Assembly (NCBI RefSeq): GCF_002276045.1
Contig: NZ_NQMR01000082.1
Span: forward strand, 1-41,376
Reading direction: 5' to 3'
DNA from: Pseudoalteromonas sp. NBT06-2
GTDB lineage: Bacteria; Pseudomonadota; Gammaproteobacteria; Enterobacterales; Alteromonadaceae
DNA: 41,376 bases
Position 1 is the stretch's first letter. Every line of letters starts with the position of its first letter. Positions 1 through 8,504 of this stretch are shown in pieces. The translations under genes and the position numbers were made by a program. The notes beneath the pieces are model-generated. The model did no database searches and was not told the origin of the DNA. It saw nothing but the letters and a program-made list of their open reading frames with translations.

Positions 1-448
1 GCTCTGCCGGCGGTAATTTAACTGGTAATAAAGATTATTAAAATTACTTTAGTATAACGATATTTTTTGTTAAAGGGCTTTATATTTTAAGGTTACTTAA
101 AAATTATTAATGTATTCAAGTTTTTAAGGTGTTCTTACTGATCTGTTTCTAAATAAAATTATTGCACCACGATCCAAAAAATTTAATATTAATAAAATTA
201 AAACATGAAAAATAAAAGATCTTAATGAAACTTTCGAAAATCATTTCTATAATTTATTGAAGTAATTACGAAAGATAATCATAATAAAGTTTTTATAGTG
301 GGATTAATTGTCTTTTAGTACTAAAGCAGACAGGCTTTAATTTCTACCATACAGTCACTACTATTCAGTGTCAGCCGCTTCACAATCATCATGTTCATTA
401 CCTACATTGTCTTCTGGAAAACGTTATTCGGTTCGTAGCATAAAAAGG
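1..448. other. gene-free left edge
   Basis: AT-rich sequence with stop codons in all frames and no gene I can support. It holds a short palindrome TTTAGTACTAAA near 314-325, the same core as in the large hairpin at 30020-30082. The right part leads into the IS630 relic and may include more of that element in a form too degraded to read. Confidence 0.5.
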
Positions 449-601
449 CAATGATTAAGAAAAAATGAGTTGGCTAATAGGTATTTTGATAGTTATGAAG
501 ATATTGTTGACGCATGTTGTGATGCTTGGAATAGCTATATTGAGGATGTTGAACGAGTAAAGCAGCTATGTGTTCGAGAATGGACTAATTTGGAATGTTA
601 A
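449..601 (+). pseudogene. IS630-family transposase, C-terminal relic
   Basis: About 50 codons are open and end in TAA at 599-601. The translation contains NELANRYFDSYEDIVDACC followed by DAWN, which is the typical C-terminal tail of IS630/Tc1-mariner-type transposases. The DDE catalytic core and the N-terminus are missing, and no start codon with a ribosome binding site is present, so this cannot be an active transposase. A second relic of the same tail lies at 30945-30980, with 30 of 36 bases identical to 536-571. Confidence 0.7.
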
Positions 602-696
602 TTTTTTTAATTGGTATTAGTTTTGTAGTATTTATTTCATTTATTAACCCTAATGATATACTAAACAGAGACTTACTCATCTTTAGGTAATAGTTA

Positions 697-1848
697 ATGC
701 GGGTTATTATATTTATAATTATTGTTTTATTTCTATCTGCTTGCCAAGCGACACATCACTTAAAATCAATCACTGAAATTAAAAAGCTCTCAAATAAAAT
801 TGATAATAACCCAAAAGATATCCTAGCTATTGCCTCAGGTATAAAAAATACACAAAAAGCCATTACCCATGATGCAAAAAAAATACAGCAACTTTATAAT
901 TCACTTGAATTCGAAATTGAAAAAGTGTGGGGAAGTGAACGTAAAGCCCTACCAGGTAAAAAACGCTATGTAAAATACTCTAATGAATATCAGGCGCGTG
1001 CTATTGTGGATTTTGACAAAGGATGGGTAAAAGTAGAGACCGTGGCCACAGACAACCCCAAAGATAAACTGTCAAAAGCGATTTATGAAACTTTACTCAC
1101 AACCGACGACCCAATCACAACAGACATCTTTTCGAGTAAAGCACCTAATTTAAAAGGCGAACCATTTTTATACCCACAAGTACAAGATCATGATGGAAAG
1201 CCTGTACGCTATCAATGGCGAGCAAAGCGATATGCCAATTACTTAGTCAACAACCAACTCACTCAATCTGTTCGAGACGGCAATCAATATACTAGCGTAT
1301 TATTCAATTTAGTAAAAGAACACACGCATTTACGGCACCTAAAATACAGTGAATATGTGTTAAAAGCGGCAAAGCAGTATCATATTTCCCCCGCATTAAT
1401 TTATGCGGTCATTGATACCGAAAGTTCATTTAATCCCTATGCTGTCAGCCATGCTAATGCCTACGGTTTGATGCAAGTGATCCCCTCTACTGCTGGACGC
1501 GATGTATATAAACTTGAAAAAAGCCGTTCAGGTCAACCTACAAAATCAATCTTAATGCAACCAAAACACAATATTGATATTGGCACCGCTTACTTAAAAA
1601 TATTAAATACTCGGTACTTAAAAGCCATTAAACATCAACAAAGCAGAGAATATACAATTATTTCAGCTTATAACGGTGGTGCAGGTAATGTGCTAAAAAC
1701 TTATGATTCCAATAGAGCCACTGCGATGAAAAAAATTAACGCACAATCACCGCCAAATGTGTATAAAAAACTTCGCTATGAGCATCCACTGAGTGAATCT
1801 CGCCGATATTTAGAAAAAGTTACCAAAGCTAAATCTAAATATTTTTAA
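697..1848 (+). CDS. mltC: membrane-bound lytic murein transglycosylase C
   Basis: This lipoprotein should cleave the MurNAc-GlcNAc bond of peptidoglycan non-hydrolytically, leaving 1,6-anhydroMurNAc ends, from the inner face of the outer membrane. Residues 1-16 form a lipoprotein signal with lipobox LSAC and acylated Cys16. Residues of about 30-200 correspond to the MltC N-terminal domain (DUF3393 type). From about 220 to the end is the SLT goose-lysozyme-like domain, with catalytic Glu242 in the ESSFNPYA motif, then AYGLMQVIPSTAG and AYNGGAGNVL. The 383-residue length is slightly above that of E. coli MltC. The ATG is preceded by AGGT about 9 bases upstream. It has no operon partner here; the yggX gene usually next to mltC is not in the window. 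Confidence 0.93.
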   Translation: MRVIIFIIIVLFLSACQATHHLKSITEIKKLSNKIDNNPKDILAIASGIKNTQKAITHDAKKIQQLYNSLEFEIEKVWGSERKALPGKKRYVKYSNEYQARAIVDFDKGWVKVETVATDNPKDKLSKAIYETLLTTDDPITTDIFSSKAPNLKGEPFLYPQVQDHDGKPVRYQWRAKRYANYLVNNQLTQSVRDGNQYTSVLFNLVKEHTHLRHLKYSEYVLKAAKQYHISPALIYAVIDTESSFNPYAVSHANAYGLMQVIPSTAGRDVYKLEKSRSGQPTKSILMQPKHNIDIGTAYLKILNTRYLKAIKHQQSREYTIISAYNGGAGNVLKTYDSNRATAMKKINAQSPPNVYKKLRYEHPLSESRRYLEKVTKAKSKYF

Positions 1849-2140
1849 ATAGATCACACATGTAATAATAATGCTTTGATTGTTTTTAGCTTTACCGCGA
1901 AGAATTACATTACAAAACACTGCCATGTATTTCTCTCTCTGGGTAGTGGTTGCAATTTTAATTAACTCAGATGAATGTGTCATGTATAAGGCGTGCATGT
2001 AAATCTATTTCACAGTAATATGGATGTCAGCTATTATAAAAGTTCATTGAGTCTTCTTCTTTATGTTTGGTCACTAAAGTATTACGTAAAAACGCGGTAC
2101 TGTGGAAGAGGCTAGTTATGCGTTGAAGGAGCAGGTTTAC

Positions 2141-2509
2141 ATGCCTCATGTAGAAATTAAATATTCTGATAATTTAGAGATAGATACCAACAAAGTCTTT
2201 GATGTTGTCGAGAGAATCATTAATGAAAAGGATATAAGCGCTGGTGAATGCAAATCAAGAGCTTATCCTTGTTCTCAGTATAAATACTCGCACATACTCG
2301 TTACTGTGTCTTTATTAACAAAGCCTCATCGAGATAAAGTGTTTACCCAAAATTTAAGTGTTGAAATTGAAAAGGCGATAAAGATTCACCTTAAACAAAG
2401 CTTATACTTTTCCTTAAACATTGAATATAGTTTGGATTACTACACAACCAATATACATTGTGTTGAAGGAGATAAACTACTGAATATGGTTGATAACGTT
2501 TCAAGTTAA
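2141..2509 (+). CDS. 5-carboxymethyl-2-hydroxymuconate Delta-isomerase family protein
   Basis: The 122-residue product begins MPHVEIKYSDNL and matches the CHMI fold of the tautomerase superfamily, in which the N-terminal proline exposed after removal of Met is the catalytic base. The phrase ISAGECKSRAY resembles the family's conserved I-K-S-R segment. In the homoprotocatechuate pathway this enzyme isomerises 5-carboxymethyl-2-hydroxymuconate, but no other gene of that pathway is nearby, so the physiological substrate is unknown. I place the start at 2141 rather than the in-frame ATG-like start at 2102, because the catalytic Pro must be residue 2 and a GGAG box lies about 10 bases before this ATG. 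It stands alone. Confidence 0.82.
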   Translation: MPHVEIKYSDNLEIDTNKVFDVVERIINEKDISAGECKSRAYPCSQYKYSHILVTVSLLTKPHRDKVFTQNLSVEIEKAIKIHLKQSLYFSLNIEYSLDYYTTNIHCVEGDKLLNMVDNVSS

Positions 2510-2582
2510 AATGTAAATTTATTTTTTATTTTCTTTGCCCTTTTTTTGTCTATTTATAAGCATTTCACTTAAATTATTTAGT

Positions 2583-2735
2583 ATTGATGATGCAAAAGTG
2601 ATGTTGAATAAAGCATTGTTAATCAATCCTACGGCATAGGTCCTAATTATTTCTATGGTGAATATCTTTATGATGAAGGGAAGTATAAGTTGGCTTTGAA
2701 GTACTTGGAAAAAGCTAAAATCATTTATCGCAACT
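2583..2735 (+). pseudogene. TPR-protein fragment with frameshift
   Basis: Two adjacent frames translate into a plausible TPR pair: IDDAKVMLNKALLINPTA, then, after a one-base shift at about 2636, GPNYFYGEYLYDEGKYKLA and LKYLEKAK. Adding one A (GCA ATA GGT) restores one reading frame. The fragment has no clear start and its 3' end runs into non-coding sequence, so it is a relic of a longer periplasmic-type TPR protein and is unlikely to be expressed. Confidence 0.6.
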
Positions 2736-2862
2736 GCATAATTATAGTAAACTCATTCAAACGTTAAGCTTTAAATTCGGCGTGATAGGGTGTTAAGCCT
2801 AATAACTCAAAATCAGACTCTCTGTAATTCAGCTCTCATTATATTCAGAAAAAGGAGAGGCT

Positions 2863-3371
2863 TCATCTAAAAGTTTTTTCTTGACCACCCAATTCAAAAG
2901 GGGCTGCAATATCTGACAAATAGCCAAGATATGGGTCCATTACAACACCCTCTGTGCTGGAATGTGCATTTTGTCCAAAAAAGCCAAAAAAATACTTTGG
3001 TGCTTTTGAAGAACGAAATGTTTCTGGGATATACTGGTTTGCCAACTTTAAAAAACGCTCTATTGCTCTAGAATTGAACAGTGAACTTTTATAGGTATCA
3101 AGCCAATCTAGGTTATTTATAGCTTTTCTTGACCTAAATCAGAAATGGAAAAAATCAACTCATAAGCTTGGTGTTCAAACAAAATTTGCCATTGTTGCTC
3201 TGAGGGTTGAAACCCAAATTTCAGTTCATTTGTTAACTTTATTCCATCCGATAGTGCTGAAAAATCATATTTATTAACAGGAGCATCAACATCTTGAACG
3301 GCACTTTTTGCCAATAATGAATAGCCCGCTAATAAAAAAATAAAGGTAATGGTTGCTATCATTTTTTTCAT
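2863..3371 (-). pseudogene. exported protein of unknown function, single frameshift
   Basis: The gene starts with ATG at 3371 and encodes an N-terminal signal peptide (MKKMIATITFIFLLAGYSLLA), then about 60 residues, ending early at a TAA at about 3117. The frame one base away continues without a stop from the same point: AINNLDWLDTYKSSLF, RAIERFLKLANQYIP and FFGFFGQNAHSSTEG, to a stop at 2863. One extra A in the AAAA run near 3120 would give a continuous 169-residue protein. I do not recognise the family. It is either a recent pseudogene or a sequencing error in a homopolymer. Confidence 0.6.
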
Positions 3372-3758
3372 AATGTGTGCTCCAAGTCAATTTATGAGAG
3401 CACTATACTAGGGGCTGTTGATCTTTCAGGGTTAACAATATTCCCATGATTTTTTTAAGCATTAGCAAGGCTCCTTTTTATATTTTTGGGGCGAGCTTAT
3501 AAACTTTTAAGTGAAATAAATGTGAAGTGGTTATTTAAATCAGCACAAATCAGTTGGCTTTTGCTCATTCTCGGTTATTATAGCCACAAATTTGAGTCGT
3601 TAATGGCGTTATGTTTTAAAATCGCTTTAATTTGTGATTAAAGCGTTAGGTCACCACTTTAGTTATGCGCATCTAAGTGCTTATAAAATAATAATTGTTA
3701 CTTACTCTACATCAGACCTAATATAAAAAATCTTAATCAACCCAAGGAATGTATAACT
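3372..3758. other. intergenic region upstream of rhlE
   Basis: The stretch holds a solo terminal-repeat copy (3411-3435) and a perfect 9-bp stem with a 5-base loop at 3623-3645 (arms CGCTTTAAT and ATTAAAGCG). The hairpin is not followed by a T-run, so it is not an obvious terminator. It could sit in the rhlE leader, where structured 5' UTRs are common among cold-inducible helicases, but that role is speculative. Confidence 0.4.
3411..3435 (+). repeat. solo terminal repeat of a MITE family
   Basis: The 25 bases starting GGGGCTGTTGATCTTTC are identical, in reverse complement, to the right end of the miniature element at 38718-38971. As there, TA directly precedes the GGGG. I find no partner end nearby, so this is an orphan end left by deletion or decay. 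Confidence 0.65.
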
Positions 3759-5084
3759 ATGTCTTTTTGCGCTTTAGGCTTGAGTGATGAATTAGTGAAA
3801 GCTGTTTCAGAACAAGGCTATATAAAGCCTTCACCAATACAGGTTGAGGCTATTCCTGCTGTGATTAAAAAGCGCGATGTGATGGCTATTTCACAAACAG
3901 GTACAGGTAAGACCGCTGGTTTTTCGTTGCCAATGGTGCAGCTTTTGTCTGAAGGTGAAAGCACTAAAGCTCACTCTGTACGTGCATTAGTCATTACACC
4001 AACCCGAGAGCTCGCTGCGCAAGTCGCAAAAAGCATAGCAAGCTATAGTCGTCATATGAATCTGATCTCTGCGGCTGTGTTTGGTGGTGTTAGAATTGAG
4101 CCGCAAATTACCTTATTGCAAGGCGGTGTTGATGTCTTAGTTGCGACCCCTGGTCGTTTGCGTGATTTATATAATCAAAATGCGATTAACTTTGAACAAC
4201 TTGAAATATTAGTTTTGGACGAGGCCGATCGCATGTTGGATTTAGGCTTTATTGATGATATTCGCCATATAAAAAGTCTGTTACCTAATAAGCGTCAAAC
4301 CTTAATGTTTTCTGCTACTTTTTCACCAGAGATAAAGTTGCTTGCAAATGGTATGTTAAATAACCCGCTATTAATTGAAGTGACAACTGCAAACAGTACC
4401 GTTGATAAGATTAAGCAGAAAATATATTCAGTAGAAAAATCACGAAAAGGTGAATTATTAATTCACTTAATAAAAAAGAATGAATGGCATCAAGTTTTGG
4501 TTTTTAGTCGCACTAAGCATGGCGCTGATAATTTGGTATCTGAACTTAAAGTAGCAGGAATAACTGCTGCATCAATTCATGCAAACAGAACCCAGCACGC
4601 ACGTACCTTAGCGTTAGATGGCTTTAAAAATGAAGATATTAGTGTTTTAGTTGCAACTGATATTGCTTCTCGCGGTATAGATGTAAATCAATTACCTTAT
4701 GTGGTTAATTTTGACCTGCCATATGTACCAGAAGATTACGTACATAGAATAGGGCGCACGGGGCGTGCTGGTACGCTAGGGTTAGCTGTGTCATTGTTTA
4801 GTGCCGATGAAACTAAGCAATTACAGGCGATAGAGCGATTAATTGAGCGTAAGTTTGAATTAGAGACTGTCGCAGGTTTTAAAGCGAATAAAAAGGAGAT
4901 AGCAAAGGAAATTGCCAAAGCTGCAGCTAAAGAGAAAAATGCAAAATCTAAAGCAGCTTTAAATACTCAGCGAAAAGGGAGGTCAAATAAAAAGAAAGTT
5001 GAAGATGACGAATATGGCAATTTTGAGGCTGATCCACAGCCTAACAACGGAAAATCTAAAGGTCGTAAAAAATCTAGACGATAA
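3759..5084 (+). CDS. rhlE: DEAD-box ATP-dependent RNA helicase RhlE
   Basis: An ATP-dependent RNA helicase of the RhlE subfamily, which remodels RNA in ribosome assembly and mRNA decay, with a larger role at low temperature. Motifs in order: Q motif (GYIKPSPIQVEAIP), Walker A SQTGTGKT with Lys51, PTRELA, TPGR, DEAD at 154-157, SAT, then the second RecA domain with ATDIASRGID and HRIGRTGRAG. Residues of about 375-441 form a lysine-rich basic tail typical of RhlE and likely to bind RNA. The 441-residue length fits the family. The start is supported by AAGGAATG upstream of the ATG. It is monocistronic, with a decayed gene convergent downstream. Confidence 0.95.
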   Translation: MSFCALGLSDELVKAVSEQGYIKPSPIQVEAIPAVIKKRDVMAISQTGTGKTAGFSLPMVQLLSEGESTKAHSVRALVITPTRELAAQVAKSIASYSRHMNLISAAVFGGVRIEPQITLLQGGVDVLVATPGRLRDLYNQNAINFEQLEILVLDEADRMLDLGFIDDIRHIKSLLPNKRQTLMFSATFSPEIKLLANGMLNNPLLIEVTTANSTVDKIKQKIYSVEKSRKGELLIHLIKKNEWHQVLVFSRTKHGADNLVSELKVAGITAASIHANRTQHARTLALDGFKNEDISVLVATDIASRGIDVNQLPYVVNFDLPYVPEDYVHRIGRTGRAGTLGLAVSLFSADETKQLQAIERLIERKFELETVAGFKANKKEIAKEIAKAAAKEKNAKSKAALNTQRKGRSNKKKVEDDEYGNFEADPQPNNGKSKGRKKSRR

Positions 5085-5161
5085 ACTATCGAATGAATTC
5101 AGAACACCTAAAATTAATCTTAAATAGACTTATAGCTTTTAAGTTAGCTATTGAGCCCTAA

Positions 5162-5536
5162 CTACTGTGAAAACTGGCTATTTCTACTTTGGCTTGTTTT
5201 TACTGGTTTGGGTAAATTAGTGATGTACACTGCAAAAGTATTTTCGTTTAAGTAATGACGCTTTCCATTTTTATAAAATGCAGTGAGTAAACCACCGTCA
5301 GCTCTATCATTAAAGGCCAAACCAGATCTAACTATTCGCTTGTCGCCACGTAGCGTATCAGTCGTTAATAGTTGTATTACTTGATCGCCATTATATTGTT
5401 CGAATGTGAGTGACATACCTGTGCTATGTTTTTTTTAATTTTTACTTCCGTCATAAATACAGCCCCCAGCTTCAATGCCATCTTCATTGAAGAACAGCAT
5501 TCCTGAACGTTTTTTCCTATCTTCATTTAAAATTCC
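5162..5536 (-). pseudogene. decayed small protein gene of unknown function
   Basis: Reading leftward from 5536, one frame gives LNEDRKKRSGMLFFNEDGIE, AGGCIYDGSKN, a TAA stop at 5435-5437, then continues in the same frame as MSLTFEQYNGDQVIQLL to GLAFNDR and a stop at 5162. The two halves resemble a single small protein of the type 'G-FNEDG-E-GG ... LTFDQY-QDQ ... GL-DRP' known from other gammaproteobacteria as uncharacterised. The 5' end is lost: an in-frame TAG at 5537-5539 precedes it. The 84-residue ORF from 5416 could still be translated, but it looks like the remaining C-terminal part of a broken gene. Confidence 0.55.
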
Positions 5537-5549
5537 CTACGGGCGGGTT

Positions 5550-5632
5550 TTAAATGGTCAACTACCAAGTTATTTATGTTGATAAGGGAATAACCATTAC
5601 CTGCAATAAATATCTTGTATTTGACCATTTAA
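5550..5632. repeat. 12-bp inverted repeat pair
   Basis: TTAAATGGTCAA at 5550-5561 and its exact reverse complement TTGACCATTTAA at 5621-5632 enclose 59 bases. No coding sequence lies inside. It may be a tiny palindromic element or the ends of one. It directly abuts the truncated 5' end of the decayed gene on its left, which would fit an insertion that removed that gene's start. Confidence 0.4.
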
Positions 5633-5707
5633 ATATTCTTATCATTTAAATGTGATTACTGGACTGCTAAAATAGCGATAATTTTTACTGATATTATTGA
5701 ATAAATT

Positions 5708-6046
5708 ATGAGTACAGCCTTACCTTTTTGTCCTAAATGTGAATCTGAATATGTGTATCAAGATCAATCTCTTTTGATATGCCCCGAATGTACTTATGAA
5801 TGGAATCCGCAAGAACCAGATGAAGACGCTGTGATTGTCAAAGATGCCAATGGTACTTTATTAAGTGATGGGGATAAGGTAACAGTTGCTAAAGACTTAA
5901 AAATAAAGGGCAGCTCGCAAATCATTAAGATTGGTACTAAAGCGCTTGTGAGACGTATACTTGATAAAAAAGACCATGAACTCGATTGTAAAGTTGATGG
6001 CGTGGGTGAAATGATGGTAACAGCTAAATTTGTTAAAAAGGCTTAA
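5708..6046 (+). CDS. yjdM: zinc-ribbon protein YjdM (PhnA-like)
   Basis: A 112-residue protein of the YjdM/PhnA family. The N-terminal zinc ribbon has CPKC at 8-11 and CPEC at 25-28, and the C-terminal PhnA domain contains VKDANGTLLSDGDKVTV and the LKIKGSSQIIKIGT segment. Although once linked to phosphonate use, no phn genes are nearby and the cellular role is unknown. There is no strong Shine-Dalgarno sequence before the ATG. The following lipoprotein frame begins 10 bases downstream. Confidence 0.9.
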   Translation: MSTALPFCPKCESEYVYQDQSLLICPECTYEWNPQEPDEDAVIVKDANGTLLSDGDKVTVAKDLKIKGSSQIIKIGTKALVRRILDKKDHELDCKVDGVGEMMVTAKFVKKA

Positions 6047-6056
6047 GGTAAACAAT

Positions 6057-6411
6057 ATGAACGTAAAACACGTATTTCTTTTTTTGTTTTATTGTACTTC
6101 TTTTTGGCTGCGCCGAGAGAAAAATTGATATTCTTGATAATAAAGAAAAAGTAGTTGGCGGTTGTATCGCAGGATTTAACTGGCATTTCTATGGTTTGCA
6201 AGACTCAATAGATTATATACTTTTTAAATGTGCAAAAGCTGATATAGAGAAGGGTCATACGATTTCAGATCTATCACTATTAGCGTTAGATTTTACTTTA
6301 CCACATGCACCAAAGGGCCAAAAATGGAACAAAAAATTAGCAATGGACTACTTTCATAACAATCAAATTACTGAAAGAAAGTTAGGTTATATTCTTGCTG
6401 AAATAGAGTGA
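6057..6411 (+). pseudogene. small lipoprotein gene with N-terminal frameshift
   Basis: The ATG at 6057 opens a frame that stops after 23 codons, but the next frame reads CFIVLLFGCAERKIDILDN and continues through GGCIAGFNWHFYGLQDSIDY to a stop at 6411. Removing one T from the T7 run at 6079-6085 joins them into a 117-residue protein with a signal peptide and a lipobox LFGC. The family is not recognised. As written, only the downstream piece from a TTG codon at 6196 could be made, and it lacks the signal. It is either a real slip mutation or an assembly error. Confidence 0.6.
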
Positions 6412-6429
6412 CAAGGATCACTCTATTTC
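6400..6429. terminator. hairpin between convergent genes
   Basis: A perfect 12-bp stem, GAAATAGAGTGA (6400-6411) and TCACTCTATTTC (6418-6429), has a 6-base loop. It includes the stop codon of the lipoprotein frame and lies just before the stop of the convergent TPR gene. No strong T-run follows on either strand, so termination efficiency is uncertain. Confidence 0.55.
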
Positions 6430-6449
6430 AAATTAGCCTGCGAGTGGAA

Positions 6450-6869
6450 CTATGAGTTTTTAAGTTTTTCTAATAAGTCGTGTATCTCTGCTTTAAGCTC
6501 CTTATCTGCGATTTTATTACAGCTAATTTTAGCTTTTTCTAGATTCTCAATAGCACCCATTTTATCACCGAGCTCGATTTTTAATGCACCAATTGAATAA
6601 CCGATAGAAGAACGGAAGTCTTTAGAGTTAATTGCTTCAGCTTTAATTAAGGCTTGTTCATAAATAGTAACAGCAAGCGCTAAATTATCGGTAAAATCCG
6701 CAAGCGTTTCCCACTGCACCGGATGGTCTTTATCTGAATTTTCATTTTCTTCACACAGTTGCTTTAATTCTGAATAAAAGCCATCAAATCTTTTTTGATT
6801 TTTTTGTTCCGCCGCCGCCAATAAGTTATCAGTGAGTGAAAGTACTCTCTTATATATTTTTGTATTCAT
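6450..6869 (-). CDS. TPR-like helical protein of unknown function
   Basis: The 139-residue protein is predicted to be soluble, all-helical and without a signal peptide. Residues of about 70-139 look like two TPR-type helix pairs (NLALAVTIYEQALIKAEAIN; IGALKIELGDKMGAIENLEK), so it probably mediates a protein-protein contact. No partner can be named. It lies downstream of the aminotransferase gene on the same strand with a gap of about 100 bases, and may have its own promoter in the AT-rich gap. Confidence 0.7.
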   Translation of the reverse strand: MNTKIYKRVLSLTDNLLAAAEQKNQKRFDGFYSELKQLCEENENSDKDHPVQWETLADFTDNLALAVTIYEQALIKAEAINSKDFRSSIGYSIGALKIELGDKMGAIENLEKAKISCNKIADKELKAEIHDLLEKLKNS

Positions 6870-6967
6870 GTGTGGCCTTATTTAATTATGGTTTCTTAAA
6901 AATTACGCGATGATTATAAAGCTTTTGTTATAACTAAACATAAGCTTAAAAGGGTTTTAAAACCGAC

Positions 6968-8293
6968 TTATTTCGCGTTAATCGCTGCTTCCATCGATTT
7001 TTCAGCTACCTGCTCTAACCATTTTAAGTCAGTTGTTTGATGTGCTTCGCATATAAACCAAGGTTCACGTGAGTCTGGCTCTAACATCACACCGTTATTA
7101 ATTAAGTTAAGAGCAAATTGCGTGTAAAGATCACTGTTTGTTTGCTTCCAGTCACGGTAATTTTGCGGTACTGTGCTACCAAAATGTACACCAAACATAG
7201 CGTCAGGACCTGCAAAACAATGCTCAATACCAAACTTGGTAAAAACACGAGATAATAAGGCTTTAATAGCTTTACCTACACTATTTATTGTTTCAAGTGC
7301 GTCAGTTTCTTTGAGTACTGTTAAAGTGGCTTTTGCGGCACTTAATGCCACCATATTTGCAGTATAAGTACCGCCATGCGTTACGCCATTTTTATCAAAC
7401 GAAATCGTATCCATTACATCTGCACGCCCACCAAAACAAGCAACAGGGTAGCCGTTGCCAATTGCTTTTGCATATGTGGTTAAATCGGCATGAATACCAT
7501 ACAAAGATTGTGCACCACCTTTTGCAACACGGAAACCCGTTTTCACCTCATCCAAGATAAGTAATGAGGCGTTAGCATCACATATATTACGTAGCTTTTG
7601 CATATATTTTTGTGTAGATGCAATTGAACCACAGTTACCCATAATAGGCTCAATTAAAATAGCAGCAATATCATTGCCATGTGCAGCAAAAACAGCATCA
7701 AGTGCATCAAAGTCATTAAGTGGTACACTTACTTGGTGTTCTCGGGTATTGTGTGGAATACCGCCACCAAAAGGAATAATTTCAGGCGCTTCTTGAGTAT
7801 TAATATCCCAGTTATCAACATCTGATTTCCACATTACTTCATCGTGTAATCCATGAAAACCACCTTCTACCACGACAATTTTATTACGTTTAGTGAAACC
7901 ACGCGCTGTACGCACCGCACCAATTACAGCTTCAGTACCAGAGTTTGAAAAACGCATTTTTTCGATATTAGGACAAAGAGACTTTATTAATTCGACCACA
8001 TCTGAATCTAAGCCTGTAGAAAAACCGGAAATAGTGCCTACATGAGTAATGGTATTAATTACTTCTTTATCAATACGTTCATCGCGATAACCTAATATTA
8101 TAGGACCATAAGCTAAACGAAAATCTGTAAAAGTTTGATCATCACAGTCAGTGATAGTGCATCCTTTCATGCTTTTTAAAAATACGGTATTGTCTTCACC
8201 CCAGTAACGGTAACTATCGGCAACACCTAAAGGCATGTTATCAATGGCTCTTTTAAACATCGTTATACTGCTAGGTTTGTGTATCTTAGTCAT
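6968..8293 (-). CDS. class III PLP-dependent aminotransferase, GSA aminotransferase-like
   Basis: A fold-type I PLP enzyme related to glutamate-1-semialdehyde 2,1-aminomutase and other class III transaminases. With the ATG at 8293 it has 441 residues. Visible motifs: SNSGTEAVIGAVRTAR (cofactor phosphate region), GGFHGLHDE, LLILDEVKTGFR with the PLP-pyridine Asp, and catalytic Lys276 in TTYAKAIGNGYPVA. An in-frame ATG at 8383 would add 30 hydrophobic residues unusual for the family, so I prefer 8293. The primary hemL role is unlikely in this setting. It closes the choline/betaine cluster, and a transamination linked to quaternary amine or amino acid catabolism is possible but not shown. The real substrate is unknown. 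Confidence 0.85.
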   Translation of the reverse strand: MTKIHKPSSITMFKRAIDNMPLGVADSYRYWGEDNTVFLKSMKGCTITDCDDQTFTDFRLAYGPIILGYRDERIDKEVINTITHVGTISGFSTGLDSDVVELIKSLCPNIEKMRFSNSGTEAVIGAVRTARGFTKRNKIVVVEGGFHGLHDEVMWKSDVDNWDINTQEAPEIIPFGGGIPHNTREHQVSVPLNDFDALDAVFAAHGNDIAAILIEPIMGNCGSIASTQKYMQKLRNICDANASLLILDEVKTGFRVAKGGAQSLYGIHADLTTYAKAIGNGYPVACFGGRADVMDTISFDKNGVTHGGTYTANMVALSAAKATLTVLKETDALETINSVGKAIKALLSRVFTKFGIEHCFAGPDAMFGVHFGSTVPQNYRDWKQTNSDLYTQFALNLINNGVMLEPDSREPWFICEAHQTTDLKWLEQVAEKSMEAAINAK

Positions 8294-8457
8294 GGAAGTG
8301 CTCTTAATTCTCTTAAATTTTATTTCAATATTAGTTGTATGCGACATAAAAATATATGTAGTCATACCAATAAGGCTAAGCAACTAACTGGTTAGTGAAT
8401 CGTTAATTTTAACGAGTGTTAAATAACCTATCTATCTAACATAGTTGAGGTTATAGA

Positions 8458-8480
8458 TAAAAACCGACTTGAGCCGGCTT
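8458..8480 (-). terminator. Rho-independent terminator after the TorF-like porin
   Basis: On the minus strand AAGCCG, loop GCTCAAGT, CGGTTT is followed by further T residues (AAGCCGGCTCAAGTCGGTTT then TTA). It lies 25 bases past the porin stop and before the aminotransferase start, so it probably separates or attenuates transcription between them. Confidence 0.6.
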
Positions 8481-8504
8481 ATTTTATATCGTTCTAAAAA
8501 TAGC

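Noticed and set aside
268..290. Fur-like sequence AGATAATCATAATAA in the left edge
   Set aside because: Several mismatches to the consensus and no iron-related gene follows.
1810..1998. 62-codon minus-strand frame overlapping the end of mltC
   Set aside because: It overlaps the mltC 3' end and has no protein-like features.
6968..8293. hemL (glutamate-1-semialdehyde aminomutase)
   Set aside because: Related fold, but the context is a choline cluster and the sequence departs from HemL; tetrapyrrole role not supported.
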